The notes: generated by a model from the sequence alone, not told the origin. A stretch of 64,000 nucleotides of DNA from Pseudomonas hygromyciniae (GCF_016925675.1 NZ_CP070506.1:4276501-4340500), one strand, 5' to 3'. Shown: positions 54,747 to 63,974, counted from the stretch's first letter. Numbers and translations: made by a program.

Positions 54747-57638
54747 ATGCAAACCGACACAACTCGCGAGAACCCGCAAGGCTCCGTGCCGCAGGGCGCT
54801 GATTCGAATATGGATCTGTCCGCCACCGCGCCCGGCCAATTGCGCGTGATCAAGCGTAACGGCACTGTCGTTCCTTACACCGATGACAAAATCACCGTCG
54901 CCATCACCAAAGCGTTTCTTGCAGTTGAAGGCGGCACCGCTGCCGCTTCGTCGCGTATCCACGACACCGTTGCCCGCTTGACCGAACAAGTCACCGCGAC
55001 CTTCAAGCGTCGCATGCCGTCGGGCGGCACCATCCACATCGAAGAAATCCAGGACCAGGTCGAACTGGCCCTGATGCGCGCCGGCGAGCAGAAAGTCGCC
55101 CGCGACTACGTGATCTACCGCGACTCGCGCGCCAAGGAACGTGCCGTACACGCGCCGTCCGCCGAAGCCGTGCAAGCCCACCCGTCGATCCGCATCACCC
55201 TGGCTGATGGTTCGTTCGCGCCGCTGGACCTGGGCCGCCTGAACACCATCATCACCGAAGCCTGCGAAGGCCTGGAAGAAGTCGATGGCGACCTGATCCA
55301 GCGTGAAACCCTGAAGAACCTGTACGACGGCGTGGCCCTGACCGACGTCAACACCGCTCTGGTGATGACCGCCCGTACCCTGGTTGAACGCGAGCCGAAC
55401 TATTCGTTCGTGACCGCGCGCCTGCTGATGGACACCCTGCGTGCCGAAGGCCTGGGGTTCCTGGGCGTTGCCGATAGCGCCACCCACCACGAAATGGCCG
55501 ACCTGTATGCCAAGGCCCTGCCTGCCTACATCGCCAAGGGTATCGAATTCGAATTGCTGAACCCGATCCTGGCCACCTTCGACCTGGAAAAACTCGGCAA
55601 GGCGATCAACCACGAGCGTGACCAGCAGTTCACCTACCTGGGCCTGCAAACCCTGTACGACCGTTACTTCATCCACAAGGACGGGATCCGTTTCGAACTG
55701 CCGCAGGTGTTCTTCATGCGCGTGGCCATGGGCCTGGCGATCGAAGAGAAGAACAAAGAAGACCGTGCCATCGAGTTCTACAACCTGCTGTCGTCCTTCG
55801 ACTACATGTCGTCGACCCCGACCCTGTTCAACGCCGGCACCCTGCGTCCACAGCTGTCGAGCTGCTACCTGACCACTGTGCCGGATGACCTGTCGGGCAT
55901 CTATCACGCGATCCATGACAACGCCATGCTGTCCAAATTCGCTGGCGGCCTGGGCAACGACTGGACTCCGGTCCGTGCACTGGGTTCGTACATCAAGGGC
56001 ACCAACGGCAAGTCCCAGGGCGTCGTGCCGTTCCTCAAGGTAGTGAACGACACCGCCGTCGCGGTAAACCAGGGCGGCAAGCGCAAAGGCGCTGTGTGTG
56101 CGTACCTGGAAACCTGGCACATGGACATTGAAGAGTTCATCGAGCTGCGCAAGAACACCGGTGATGACCGTCGTCGTACCCACGACATGAACACCGCCAA
56201 CTGGATCCCTGACCTGTTCATGAAGCGCGTCTTCGATGACGGCCAGTGGACCCTGTTCTCGCCCTCCGAAGTGCCAGACCTGCACGACCTGACCGGCAAG
56301 GCCTTCGAAGAGCGCTACGAGTACTACGAAGCCCTGTCCCAGTACCCAGGCAAGATCAAGCTGTTCAAGACCATCCAGGCCAAAGACCTGTGGCGCAAGA
56401 TGCTGTCGATGCTGTTCGAAACCGGCCACCCATGGCTGACCTTCAAGGACCCCTGCAACCTGCGCAGCCCGCAGCAGCACGTGGGCGTGGTCCACAGCTC
56501 GAACCTGTGCACCGAGATCACCTTGAACACCAACAAAGACGAGATCGCCGTTTGCAACCTGGGCTCGATCAACCTGCCGAACCACATCGTCAACGGCAAG
56601 CTGGACACCGCCAAGCTGGAACGCACTGTCAACACCGCCGTACGCATGCTCGATAACGTTATCGACATCAACTACTACTCGGTGCCACAGGCGCAGAACT
56701 CCAACTTCAAGCACCGTCCGGTGGGCCTGGGCATCATGGGCTTCCAGGATGCGCTGTACCTGCAGCACATTCCTTACGGTTCGGATGCAGCGGTCGAGTT
56801 CGCCGACAAGTCCATGGAAGCGGTCAGCTACTACGCGATCCAGGCTTCCTGCGACCTGGCCGACGAGCGCGGCGCCTACGAGACGTTCCAGGGTTCGCTG
56901 TGGTCCAAGGGCATCCTGCCGCTGGACTCGCAACAGATCCTGATCGAGCAGCGTGGCCAGAAGTACATCGACGTTGACCTCAACGAAACCCTGGACTGGG
57001 CGCCAGTACGTGCCCGTGTGCAGAAAGGTATTCGTAACTCCAACATCATGGCCATCGCACCGACCGCGACCATCGCCAACATCACTGGCGTGTCGCAGTC
57101 GATCGAACCGACCTACCAGAACCTGTATGTGAAATCGAACCTGTCGGGCGAATTCACCGTGATCAACCCGTACCTGGTCCGCGACCTGAAAGCCCGCGGC
57201 CTGTGGGACTCGGTGATGATCAACGACCTGAAGTACTACGACGGTTCGGTACAGCAGATCGAGCGCATCCCCCAAGAACTCAAAGAGCTCTACGCGACCG
57301 CCTTCGAAGTGGACACCAAGTGGATCGTTGACGCCGCCAGCCGTCGTCAGAAGTGGATCGACCAGGCCCAGTCCCTGAACCTGTACATCGCCGGCGCTTC
57401 GGGCAAGAAGCTGGACGTGACCTACCGCATGGCTTGGTACCGTGGCCTGAAAACCACTTACTACCTCCGCGCCCTGGCCGCGACCAGCACCGAGAAGTCG
57501 ACCATCAACACCGGCAAGCTGAACGCTGTATCCAGCGGTAACCACGGTGATGATTCGGTTCTCGCAGCACCGGCCGGCCCAGCGCCAGTGCCTAAGGCCT
57601 GTGCGATTGACGAGCCGGATTGCGAAGCCTGCCAGTAA
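54747..57638 (+). CDS. nrdA: Ribonucleoside-diphosphate reductase alpha subunit, class Ia
   Basis: NrdA reduces ribonucleotides to deoxyribonucleotides with the radical subunit NrdB. The 963-residue protein begins MQTDTTRENPQGSVPQG, has an ATP-cone (VIKRNGTVVPYTDDKITVAI), the active-site Cys pair and substrate region (LSSCYLTTVPDDLSGIY, NLCTEITLNTNKDE), the barrel, and C-terminal CEACQ with the thiol-exchange Cys. A second ATP-cone-like region follows residues 150-240, as in Pseudomonas NrdA. nrdB does not follow here; a terminator is next. I chose the start at 54747 since the N-terminus then matches P. aeruginosa NrdA. Confidence 0.97.
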   Translation: MQTDTTRENPQGSVPQGADSNMDLSATAPGQLRVIKRNGTVVPYTDDKITVAITKAFLAVEGGTAAASSRIHDTVARLTEQVTATFKRRMPSGGTIHIEEIQDQVELALMRAGEQKVARDYVIYRDSRAKERAVHAPSAEAVQAHPSIRITLADGSFAPLDLGRLNTIITEACEGLEEVDGDLIQRETLKNLYDGVALTDVNTALVMTARTLVEREPNYSFVTARLLMDTLRAEGLGFLGVADSATHHEMADLYAKALPAYIAKGIEFELLNPILATFDLEKLGKAINHERDQQFTYLGLQTLYDRYFIHKDGIRFELPQVFFMRVAMGLAIEEKNKEDRAIEFYNLLSSFDYMSSTPTLFNAGTLRPQLSSCYLTTVPDDLSGIYHAIHDNAMLSKFAGGLGNDWTPVRALGSYIKGTNGKSQGVVPFLKVVNDTAVAVNQGGKRKGAVCAYLETWHMDIEEFIELRKNTGDDRRRTHDMNTANWIPDLFMKRVFDDGQWTLFSPSEVPDLHDLTGKAFEERYEYYEALSQYPGKIKLFKTIQAKDLWRKMLSMLFETGHPWLTFKDPCNLRSPQQHVGVVHSSNLCTEITLNTNKDEIAVCNLGSINLPNHIVNGKLDTAKLERTVNTAVRMLDNVIDINYYSVPQAQNSNFKHRPVGLGIMGFQDALYLQHIPYGSDAAVEFADKSMEAVSYYAIQASCDLADERGAYETFQGSLWSKGILPLDSQQILIEQRGQKYIDVDLNETLDWAPVRARVQKGIRNSNIMAIAPTATIANITGVSQSIEPTYQNLYVKSNLSGEFTVINPYLVRDLKARGLWDSVMINDLKYYDGSVQQIERIPQELKELYATAFEVDTKWIVDAASRRQKWIDQAQSLNLYIAGASGKKLDVTYRMAWYRGLKTTYYLRALAATSTEKSTINTGKLNAVSSGNHGDDSVLAAPAGPAPVPKACAIDEPDCEACQ

Positions 57639-57676
57639 GCTGACAGCACCTTGGGTTTAACCCCCCAAGGATAAAA

Positions 57677-57716
57677 AGCCCCCGATAGGCCTATGGTGTA
57701 TCGGGGGTTTTCTTTT
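57677..57716 (+). terminator. Terminator after nrdA
   Basis: Stem CCCCCGATA / TATCGGGGG (57679-57687, 57699-57707) with 11-nt loop and TTTTCTTTT tail. Confidence 0.9.
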
Positions 57717-57740
57717 GCCTGGCAAAAACTGCCGTGCACT

Positions 57741-58772
57741 CTAAAACAATACGGTTGCTATACCCGACTCAGGCTGAATGCCTCGCTCCCCCCACAATTC
57801 AATACGGCCGTTGATCACGGCCATTGAATGACCTTTGTATTCCACGGTCCCCACCTTGCTGTTTCGCAAGTCGGCATCCGTGGCCGGCCGGTAATGCCCT
57901 TTCAGGCCCAGGCGGTCCAGACCTTCACGCGCGTACTCACCATCATTGAGACTGCTCATCGCCGCCATGAAACTGCGTCCAGCCCTGCCATCATTGTTTT
58001 CCATTTGTGCACGCTTGGCACTGGCGGCAAACAAGAAGTTGGCATCGGTCATCATCGCCGGATCATCCCCATTGAAACGCGCGTGGGTAGCCGCCTGACG
58101 CACCTCATCCCTGGACAAGGACAGCTTGAAGCCATCGCGCATGGTCACGTCATAGCCTGTGCTCGTCTCCTTCACATCCTTGAAAATGTCCGTAGGCTTC
58201 TGGCCGAAATGCATCATTGCGGCCTTTATGGCAGAAACCGTTACGCAATTGCCATCAGACCCCTGGCTGAAGCCACTCCAGATATTGTCCGGTTTCTTCC
58301 CGGGGTTGCTCTTGTCGGGCTTGTAGTTGAAATGGTTAACACCGCTGGTGATCGGCTTATTGCTCATGCGCTCGGTAGGACCGAAATCAGCAGGATTCAC
58401 CCTACCGCCACCGCCTCTACCTCCGCCGCCACCTTTGGGCGACGGAGGGGCTACATCATCGCTGGGAAACCACTCGTCCAGCATCCGCTTGAGAAACTGC
58501 AGAAACTTGTCATCCCCTTCCTGGAGCAGCTTGTTAAGCGCCTCCTTGAACTTCTCATCACCCAACTTCTGGCGCAGCTCATTCAACTTGTCGCGCAAGT
58601 CCCGAGCCGTCTGGGTCTTGGAGGTTTGCTCGGCCTCGAACAACTGGTTGAACAACGTCTTGACCGCCGACACGTCACTGACGGGTTCGATGGGAGCAGG
58701 CTCCCGACGCGCAACAGTCTGCACAAAAGCCATGCGCCCATTACCTGGCGCGGACACCCCGGAGTTCCACAT
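57741..58772 (-). CDS. Unrecognised protein with papain-like C-terminal features
   Basis: The 343-residue protein is not assigned to a family by me. It has a helical N-terminal part (about residues 34-103, charged, coiled-coil-like: FNQLFEAEQTSKTQTARDL), a Gly-rich linker (residues 114-123, GGGGGRGGGG) and a C-terminal domain. In it, SQGSDGNCVTVSAIKAAMM with Cys176 resembles the catalytic start of papain or calpain proteins (compare QGSLGDCWF), and KGHSMAVINGRIELW with His315 and Asn321 could supply the rest. Such layouts occur in secreted effectors and toxins, but this is inference. The start could also be Met14 (58733). It stands alone between nrdA and flgE on the minus strand. Confidence 0.72.
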   Translation of the reverse strand: MWNSGVSAPGNGRMAFVQTVARREPAPIEPVSDVSAVKTLFNQLFEAEQTSKTQTARDLRDKLNELRQKLGDEKFKEALNKLLQEGDDKFLQFLKRMLDEWFPSDDVAPPSPKGGGGGRGGGGRVNPADFGPTERMSNKPITSGVNHFNYKPDKSNPGKKPDNIWSGFSQGSDGNCVTVSAIKAAMMHFGQKPTDIFKDVKETSTGYDVTMRDGFKLSLSRDEVRQAATHARFNGDDPAMMTDANFLFAASAKRAQMENNDGRAGRSFMAAMSSLNDGEYAREGLDRLGLKGHYRPATDADLRNSKVGTVEYKGHSMAVINGRIELWGERGIQPESGIATVLF

Positions 58773-58904
58773 TTTCAGCCCCCATTGATCGATGAGCCCC
58801 CTGGGCTCTTGCCCCGATCAGTGGTTCAGCCGGATTGAAGCGTTCCTTTCCCAAGCATTTCAGTGCGTAACCCAATGCGGCACCGGTGCTTTTCCTACAG
58901 GCAT

Positions 58905-58927
58905 AAAAAAACCCCTCTGGAGAGGGG
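58905..58927 (-). terminator. Terminator of the flg genes
   Basis: Stem CCCCTCT / AGAGGGG (58912-58918, 58921-58927) followed on the minus strand by seven T, after the flgE stop. Confidence 0.85.
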
Positions 58928-58949
58928 CTTCTTGTGCAGCGTTAGCGCA

Positions 58950-60269
58950 TCAGGTCATCTGAATGATGGTCTGCATGATGGTGCTCTGGGTGGAGATGGT
59001 CTTGGCGTTCGCCTGATAGTTGCTCTGGGCCTTGATCAGGTCCACCAGCTCATTGGTCAGGTTGACGTTGGAGTTCTCCAGGGAGTTGGCCACGATCGAA
59101 CCCAGGGTCCCGGCTTCTGGTGCATCGTAGCCAGGCTGGCCCGAAGCGAAGGTTTCTTTCCAGGTCGTGCCACCTGCCGGCTGCAGGCCTTGCTCATTGT
59201 TGAAGCTGGCCAGGGAGATCTGGCCGATGGCCTTGCTCTGCTGGTTGCTGAAGGTGGCGAACAGTACACCGCTGCCGTCGATTTTCAGCCCGGTGATTTC
59301 GCCGGTGGCGTAGCCATCGGTGATCGGCGGGTTGCGGTAGCTGGCCGAGTTGTACTGAGTGATATCGGACATGTTGATCGCGATCCCACCCGGGTTGGCA
59401 GCAGCCCCGTTGTCGGGGTTCCACACGCCGTCCTGCATGACGCCCGGCTTCCAGTTGCTGATGGTCAGGGTGGTGTTGGATACAGTGCTTGGCGGGGTGA
59501 CGATCCCCTTCAGGGTGCCTGATGTATCGAATGTTACCGTGGAGGCCACCGGGGCAACCGCTCCGGTTCCCTTGACCGGCGTACCGTCAGGGTTACGCCC
59601 ATCGATCAGGGTGTAGGATTTCCAGGTATTGGAGCCGGTTTTCACCATGTACTGCACCATCTCATGGGCATTGCCTTGAGTGTCATACAAGGTGGTGCCG
59701 TACTGCTCGGTAAACGAGCTGGCTACCGTCGGATCAAACGGGCTGGTCGTCTGGTCGATCACCGGCTTGGAGGAGTTCAGGTTGCTGCTGGAGTCAACCT
59801 TGGTCGACGCTTTAGGCGGCAAGTTGGACAGGTTGATCCGCAGGTCGGTCAGGCCGCTCTTGGAGATTTTGCCGTCTTCATCGGCCGCATAACCCTGCAG
59901 ACGCGAGGTGCCGGTGTTGTTGGTGATGTAGCCGTCCTTGTTCGCCTGGAACGAACCATTACGGGTGTACTCCAGCGAACCGTCGCTGCCCTTCTGTACG
60001 AAGAAGCCGCCGCCCTGGATGCCCATGTCCAACACGCCACCGCTACCGTTGACTTCACCCTGGGTGAATTGCTGGGAAACCGCCGCCAGGTTCACGCCGG
60101 TACCGATGGTTTTGTTGCCAGTGCCCAGGCGGGACGCCGCGTAAATGTCGCCGAACTCTGCACGGGACGACTTGAAACCGGTGGTCGCGACGTTGGCGAT
60201 GTTGTTGCCGGTCACGTCCAGTTGTTTGTTGGCCGCATAGAGGCCGCTAAGGCCGATATTAAAAGACAT
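58950..60269 (-). CDS. flgE: Flagellar hook protein FlgE
   Basis: FlgE forms the hook joining rod and filament. The 439-residue protein begins MSFNIGLSGLYAANKQLDVT with the rod/hook N-terminal motif (NNIANVATTGFK), and ends with the matching C-terminal helix (NSLENSNVNLTNELVDLIKAQSNYQANAKTI...). It is the last of flgB-flgC-flgD-flgE in this window; flgF would normally follow but a terminator is next. Confidence 0.96.
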   Translation of the reverse strand: MSFNIGLSGLYAANKQLDVTGNNIANVATTGFKSSRAEFGDIYAASRLGTGNKTIGTGVNLAAVSQQFTQGEVNGSGGVLDMGIQGGGFFVQKGSDGSLEYTRNGSFQANKDGYITNNTGTSRLQGYAADEDGKISKSGLTDLRINLSNLPPKASTKVDSSSNLNSSKPVIDQTTSPFDPTVASSFTEQYGTTLYDTQGNAHEMVQYMVKTGSNTWKSYTLIDGRNPDGTPVKGTGAVAPVASTVTFDTSGTLKGIVTPPSTVSNTTLTISNWKPGVMQDGVWNPDNGAAANPGGIAINMSDITQYNSASYRNPPITDGYATGEITGLKIDGSGVLFATFSNQQSKAIGQISLASFNNEQGLQPAGGTTWKETFASGQPGYDAPEAGTLGSIVANSLENSNVNLTNELVDLIKAQSNYQANAKTISTQSTIMQTIIQMT

Positions 60270-60300
60270 GTTTCTCTCCTCTTGCCGTATTTAGCCGGCT

Positions 60301-61032
60301 CTATGTACCGATAGTCTGAATTTGCGACAGCTTGATGCTGCCCATGCCGCCAGAAAGATTGAGCAGCATTTCGCCGCCGGTCTGGCTCAAAGTCACGCTG
60401 GTGACCGTGGCCGGCAGCGAGGTTTTCAAGGCAACCGGATCACCGGCGTCATTCTTGGTGCTGGCCGCGAAGGTGTAGGTGCCAGAGTCAAGCTGCTCGC
60501 CTGCTTCGTTCTTGCCGTCCCAGATAAAGTCCGACTTGCCGGCGCTCTGGGCACCCAGTTCGATGGTCTTGACCAGATTGCCGTCCTTGTCGGTGACCTT
60601 GACAGTGACGTTGCCCACCGACGAACCCACGGCGACCGAGCCGGTAAAGCTCTTGCTGGTGTCGACCATGGCCTTGTTGGTTTCGATAATCACCGAGCGC
60701 CCCACCAGCGACGAGGCTTGCAGCGCCTGCGACGACTTGTAGTTGCCGGTGATGGTGTTCACCGAGTCGTTCAAGGTGTTGATGCCTTCCAGGCTGCTGA
60801 ACTGCGCCAGTTGCGCCACGAACGCGCCGTTGTCCTGGGGCGACAGCGGGTTCTGGTTCTTCAACTGAGTGACCAGTAGTTGCAGGAATGCATCCTTGCC
60901 CAGGGACTGGTTGCCCGAGGCCGCCTTGGCGGTATCGGCCAGGTTGCCCTGGCTGGACTTGGCATCCTTGACCTTGGAGTCGAACAGACTCTGGATCGTC
61001 GATTGACTCGACACATCGTTAGTGACGGACAT
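60301..61032 (-). CDS. flgD: Flagellar hook cap protein FlgD
   Basis: FlgD forms the cap on which FlgE polymerises. The 243-residue protein has the N-terminal FlgD motif KDAFLQLLVTQLKNQNPLSP and the FLN/Ig-like C-terminal region (FIWDGKNEAGEQLDSGTYTF). It starts 16 bp after flgC and ends 31 bp before flgE. Confidence 0.96.
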   Translation of the reverse strand: MSVTNDVSSQSTIQSLFDSKVKDAKSSQGNLADTAKAASGNQSLGKDAFLQLLVTQLKNQNPLSPQDNGAFVAQLAQFSSLEGINTLNDSVNTITGNYKSSQALQASSLVGRSVIIETNKAMVDTSKSFTGSVAVGSSVGNVTVKVTDKDGNLVKTIELGAQSAGKSDFIWDGKNEAGEQLDSGTYTFAASTKNDAGDPVALKTSLPATVTSVTLSQTGGEMLLNLSGGMGSIKLSQIQTIGT

Positions 61033-61048
61033 TCTTTAGCGCCCCTTA

Positions 61049-61492
61049 TCACTGACCGAGGGTCAGGACCTTCTGCATCATGGCTTTGGCGGTGTTCATC
61101 ATTTCCGCGTTGGTCTGGAACGAACGACTGGCGGAAATCATGTCGGCCATTTCCTCGACCACGTTGACGTTGGGGTAGTACACGTAGCCCTTTTCGTTCG
61201 CGGCAGGATGATTGGGTTCGTAGCGCGCATCGAGGTTGCTCTGGTCTTCGACCACACCCAACACCTGGACGCCCTGGCCGGCAGCATCCTGGCTCTGGAA
61301 CAACGAGTCGCTGCCGCCGTTCTGACCAGCCTGGAACATGGTGGCAAACACCGGGTGCCGTGCGCGGTAGGTCTGGTCGATACTCGACGAGACCGTCTCG
61401 GCGTTGGCAATGTTACTGGCGACCGTGTTCAGACGCGTGGTCTGGGCGCTCATGCCACTACCGGCAATATTGAAAACACTGGATAGAGACAT
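61049..61492 (-). CDS. flgC: Flagellar basal-body rod protein FlgC
   Basis: The 147-residue protein begins MSLSSVFNIAGSGMSAQTTRLN with the rod motif ASNIANAETV, and ends with the C-terminal helix (ADMISASRSFQTNAEMMNTA). FlgC is a proximal rod component. It lies 3 bp after flgB. Confidence 0.97.
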   Translation of the reverse strand: MSLSSVFNIAGSGMSAQTTRLNTVASNIANAETVSSSIDQTYRARHPVFATMFQAGQNGGSDSLFQSQDAAGQGVQVLGVVEDQSNLDARYEPNHPAANEKGYVYYPNVNVVEEMADMISASRSFQTNAEMMNTAKAMMQKVLTLGQ

Positions 61493-61495
61493 GGC

Positions 61496-61903
61496 TTACT
61501 CTCCGCGCAGGGCTGACATCAGCCCTTTGAATTTGCTGTTGAGCAGGGTGAAGCTGGCCTGGAAGTTCACCGAGTTCTCGGCGTAGTTCGATTGTTCCAA
61601 CTGCGCGTCGACGGTGTTCTGGTCGATCGACGGCTGCATCGGCGTGCGATACATCAGCGACTCATCGCCACTGCTCAGGCCCTGCGCTTCGATATGACGG
61701 TTATTGGTCATGTTCAAAGCGAAGGAGCCGTTCTTGGTCTTGTCGCTCTGTGCGGCGAGCACGGCGGCAAAGTCCAGGTCCCGAGCCTTGTAGTTCGGGG
61801 TGTCGGCGTTGGCGATGTTGTTAGCCAGGACTTCGGCACGCTGGGCGCGGAAGCCCAGGGCTTGTTCGTGGATACCGAGCGCTTTATCGAAGCTGATGCT
61901 CAT
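61496..61903 (-). CDS. flgB: Flagellar basal-body rod protein FlgB
   Basis: The 135-residue protein begins MSISFDKALGIHEQALGFRA and has the rod motif ANNIANADTPNYKARDLDF. I chose the start at 61903 because it gives the length of other Pseudomonas FlgB proteins; a longer frame runs into the promoter. It is the first gene of the operon, 46 bp after a sigma-54 promoter. Confidence 0.96.
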   Translation of the reverse strand: MSISFDKALGIHEQALGFRAQRAEVLANNIANADTPNYKARDLDFAAVLAAQSDKTKNGSFALNMTNNRHIEAQGLSSGDESLMYRTPMQPSIDQNTVDAQLEQSNYAENSVNFQASFTLLNSKFKGLMSALRGE

Positions 61904-61949
61904 GGCGGAAACCTTTAGGGGCTGACCTGCTTTTCGTAACAGGGATATA

Positions 61950-61964
61950 GCAAGCGCCATGCCA
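61950..61964 (-). promoter_or_regulatory. Sigma-54 promoter of flgBCDE
   Basis: On the minus strand TGGCATG (61964-61958), GCGC, TTGC (61953-61950) fits the -24/-12 consensus with one change. Class III flagellar genes in Pseudomonas need RpoN and FleR, which fits. Confidence 0.85.
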
Positions 61965-62003
61965 GGTTTTTCAGGTCCAATAAATCAAGGGGTTAGGGAG
62001 ATA

Positions 62004-62080
62004 TTGCCGGTGGCAATGCCGGAAAAGCGGCAAGCGCTTTCCGCGAAACGTCAGGAAAGCGGCAATGGGCAGTTGCCGCT
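62004..62080. promoter_or_regulatory. Clustered AAAGCGGCAA and TTGCC repeats, candidate FleR sites
   Basis: AAAGCGGCAA occurs at 62024-62033 and 62056-62065, with inverse TTGCCGCT at 62073-62080 and TTGCCGGTGGCAA at 62004-62016. They are 40-130 bp upstream of the sigma-54 promoter, the place for an enhancer-binding protein such as FleR. Confidence 0.5.
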
Positions 62081-62116
62081 ATCCAAGGTGTGACATAAAC
62101 AAATGTGGGAGGGGGG

Positions 62117-62944
62117 TTATTTAGCCTGGTAGATAATGCCCGGGCTGCACTGCACCATCTGGTAATGATCCGGCAGGCCATTCAGCGCCTCGGATGCACC
62201 GAGAAACAGATAGCCACCGCGCTTGAGCGTGCCGTGGATGCGCAACAGGATGTCCTTCTTCACTTCAGCCGAGAAGTAGATCAGTACGTTGCGGCAAAAC
62301 ACGATATCGAACTTGCCGAGGCTGGCGTAGCTGTCCAGCAGGTTGAACGAGCGGAACTCCACCCGGCTCTTGATCGGCGCCTTGACCGCCCAGCGCCCGG
62401 CACCCTTGGGGTCGAAGTAGCGCTGCAAGCGCTCCTGGGACAGACCGCGCCCCAGGGCCAGGCTGTCGTACTCGCCGGTCTTGCAGTTGGTCAGCATGGT
62501 GCCGGACAAGTCAGTGGCAACAATTTGCACCCCTGCCTTCAACTGGCCCATGTTGGTCCGCTCGAACTCATCGATGGACATCGACAGCGAATAGGGTTCC
62601 TGCCCCGATGAACACGCCGCCGACCAGATGCGCAAGCGCTGGCCTGGACTGGCCTTGATGGCCTCAGGCAGTACCTTGTTCTTGAGCACCTCAAAGGGGT
62701 AGGTATCACGAAACCACAGGGTTTCGTTGGTGGTCATGGCATCGACCACCATCTCCTTGAGCCCGCTGCGCGGTTGGCCCTGGATGCGCTGCACCAACTC
62801 GCCCAGGGACTTGATGCCCTGCTGTTCCATCAATTTGTTGAGGCGGCTTGATACCAGGTATTGCTTGTTTTCACCGAGCAATATGCCACAGGCTTTTTCC
62901 AGGAATACCCGGAACTGTTCGAAATCCAAATTACCCGTAGACAA
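62117..62944 (-). CDS. cheR: Chemotaxis protein methyltransferase CheR
   Basis: CheR methylates glutamates of chemoreceptors with SAM. The 275-residue protein has the N-terminal helical domain and the SAM-binding segment RIWSAACSSGQEPYSLSMSI, and VFCRNVLIYFSAEVKKDIL. P. aeruginosa CheR1 (PA3348) also stands beside cheV and the flg genes. It follows cheV by 43 bp. Confidence 0.95.
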   Translation of the reverse strand: MSTGNLDFEQFRVFLEKACGILLGENKQYLVSSRLNKLMEQQGIKSLGELVQRIQGQPRSGLKEMVVDAMTTNETLWFRDTYPFEVLKNKVLPEAIKASPGQRLRIWSAACSSGQEPYSLSMSIDEFERTNMGQLKAGVQIVATDLSGTMLTNCKTGEYDSLALGRGLSQERLQRYFDPKGAGRWAVKAPIKSRVEFRSFNLLDSYASLGKFDIVFCRNVLIYFSAEVKKDILLRIHGTLKRGGYLFLGASEALNGLPDHYQMVQCSPGIIYQAK

Positions 62945-62987
62945 TGAAACCGCCTCTTAACTCGTGTGACCGCCAGGGAGAAAGCCC

Positions 62988-63920
62988 CTAGCCGTGATCT
63001 GCAGATTTGATCCGTTCGACGACCCGGGAAGCCAGGTCATCAGGACGGAATTTGGCCAGGAAGTCATCGGCACCGACCTTCTTGACCATTGCCTGGTTGA
63101 ATACACCGGACAATGAAGTATGCAGGATGATATGCAATTTTTGCATGCGTGGGTCGTTGCGTATCTCGGCCGTGAGGGTGTAGCCGTCCATTTCCGGCAT
63201 CTCGATGTCGGAAATCATCATCAAGAACTCTTCTTCCGGCTTCTTGCCTTCGTCCACCAGCTTGCGCAGATAGTCCAGGGCCTGGCGGCCGTCATTGAGA
63301 GCCACCACTTCGACACCAACGGTCTGCAGACAACGGGACACCTGCTTGCGTGCCACAGAGGAGTCATCCACCGTCAACACCCGAAGGGACACGGCCTTCT
63401 GCTGGGTCTGTTCATCCACCACACCCACCGAAATATGCTCCGAAGTCGGCGCCACCTCCGCGAGGATCTTCTCAACGTCGATGATTTCCACCAACTGGTT
63501 ATCGACCCGCGTCACTGCCGTGAGGTAGTGATCACGCCCGGTGCCCTTGGGTGGTGGATGGATCTCTTCCCAGTTCATGTTGACGATACGTTCCACCGAG
63601 CGCACCAGGAAACCCTGGGTCTTGGTGTTGTACTCGGTGATGATCACAAACGGGCTCTCGCGATCCTGCAAACCAGCAGAACCGGTGGCCATCGCCAGGT
63701 CAAGAATCGGAATCGTCGAGCCACGGATGTTGGCCACGCCACACACCACCGGGTTGGACTTGGGCATTATGGTGAGCTTGGGACATTGCAGCACCTCCCG
63801 CACCTTGAAGACGTTGATGCCATATAGCTGCTTGCCATCGAGTCGAAACAGCAACAACTCCAGGCGATTCTGCCCTACCAGCTGTGTGCGCTGGTTCACT
63901 GAATCCATTACACCCGCCAT
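62988..63920 (-). CDS. cheV: Chemotaxis coupling protein CheV
   Basis: The 310-residue protein has a CheW-like domain (about residues 15-165: LELLLFRLDGKQLYGINVFK, GSTIPILDLA) and a C-terminal receiver (about 177-305) with the phospho-Asp in MMISDIEMPEMDGYTL. It links receptors to CheA and may be tuned by phosphorylation. P. aeruginosa PA3349 is the likely ortholog. The gene upstream, expected to be flgA, lies beyond the window. Confidence 0.94.
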   Translation of the reverse strand: MAGVMDSVNQRTQLVGQNRLELLLFRLDGKQLYGINVFKVREVLQCPKLTIMPKSNPVVCGVANIRGSTIPILDLAMATGSAGLQDRESPFVIITEYNTKTQGFLVRSVERIVNMNWEEIHPPPKGTGRDHYLTAVTRVDNQLVEIIDVEKILAEVAPTSEHISVGVVDEQTQQKAVSLRVLTVDDSSVARKQVSRCLQTVGVEVVALNDGRQALDYLRKLVDEGKKPEEEFLMMISDIEMPEMDGYTLTAEIRNDPRMQKLHIILHTSLSGVFNQAMVKKVGADDFLAKFRPDDLASRVVERIKSADHG

Positions 63921-63948
63921 GCCCAGACTCCTACGCTACAAAACTTAC

Positions 63949-63965
63949 GGGTACGACGCGTACCC
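63949..63965. promoter_or_regulatory. Palindrome GGGTACG-N3-CGTACCC upstream of cheV
   Basis: Two 7-bp perfect arms (63949-63955 and 63959-63965) 29 bp upstream of the cheV ATG. A possible operator; no known regulator assigned. Confidence 0.45.
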
Positions 63966-63974
63966 AACACGAAA

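Noticed and set aside
54651..57545. A 964-codon open frame antisense to nrdA
   Set aside because: It mirrors nrdA exactly in extent, has no family resemblance, and is expected from strong codon bias on the opposite strand.
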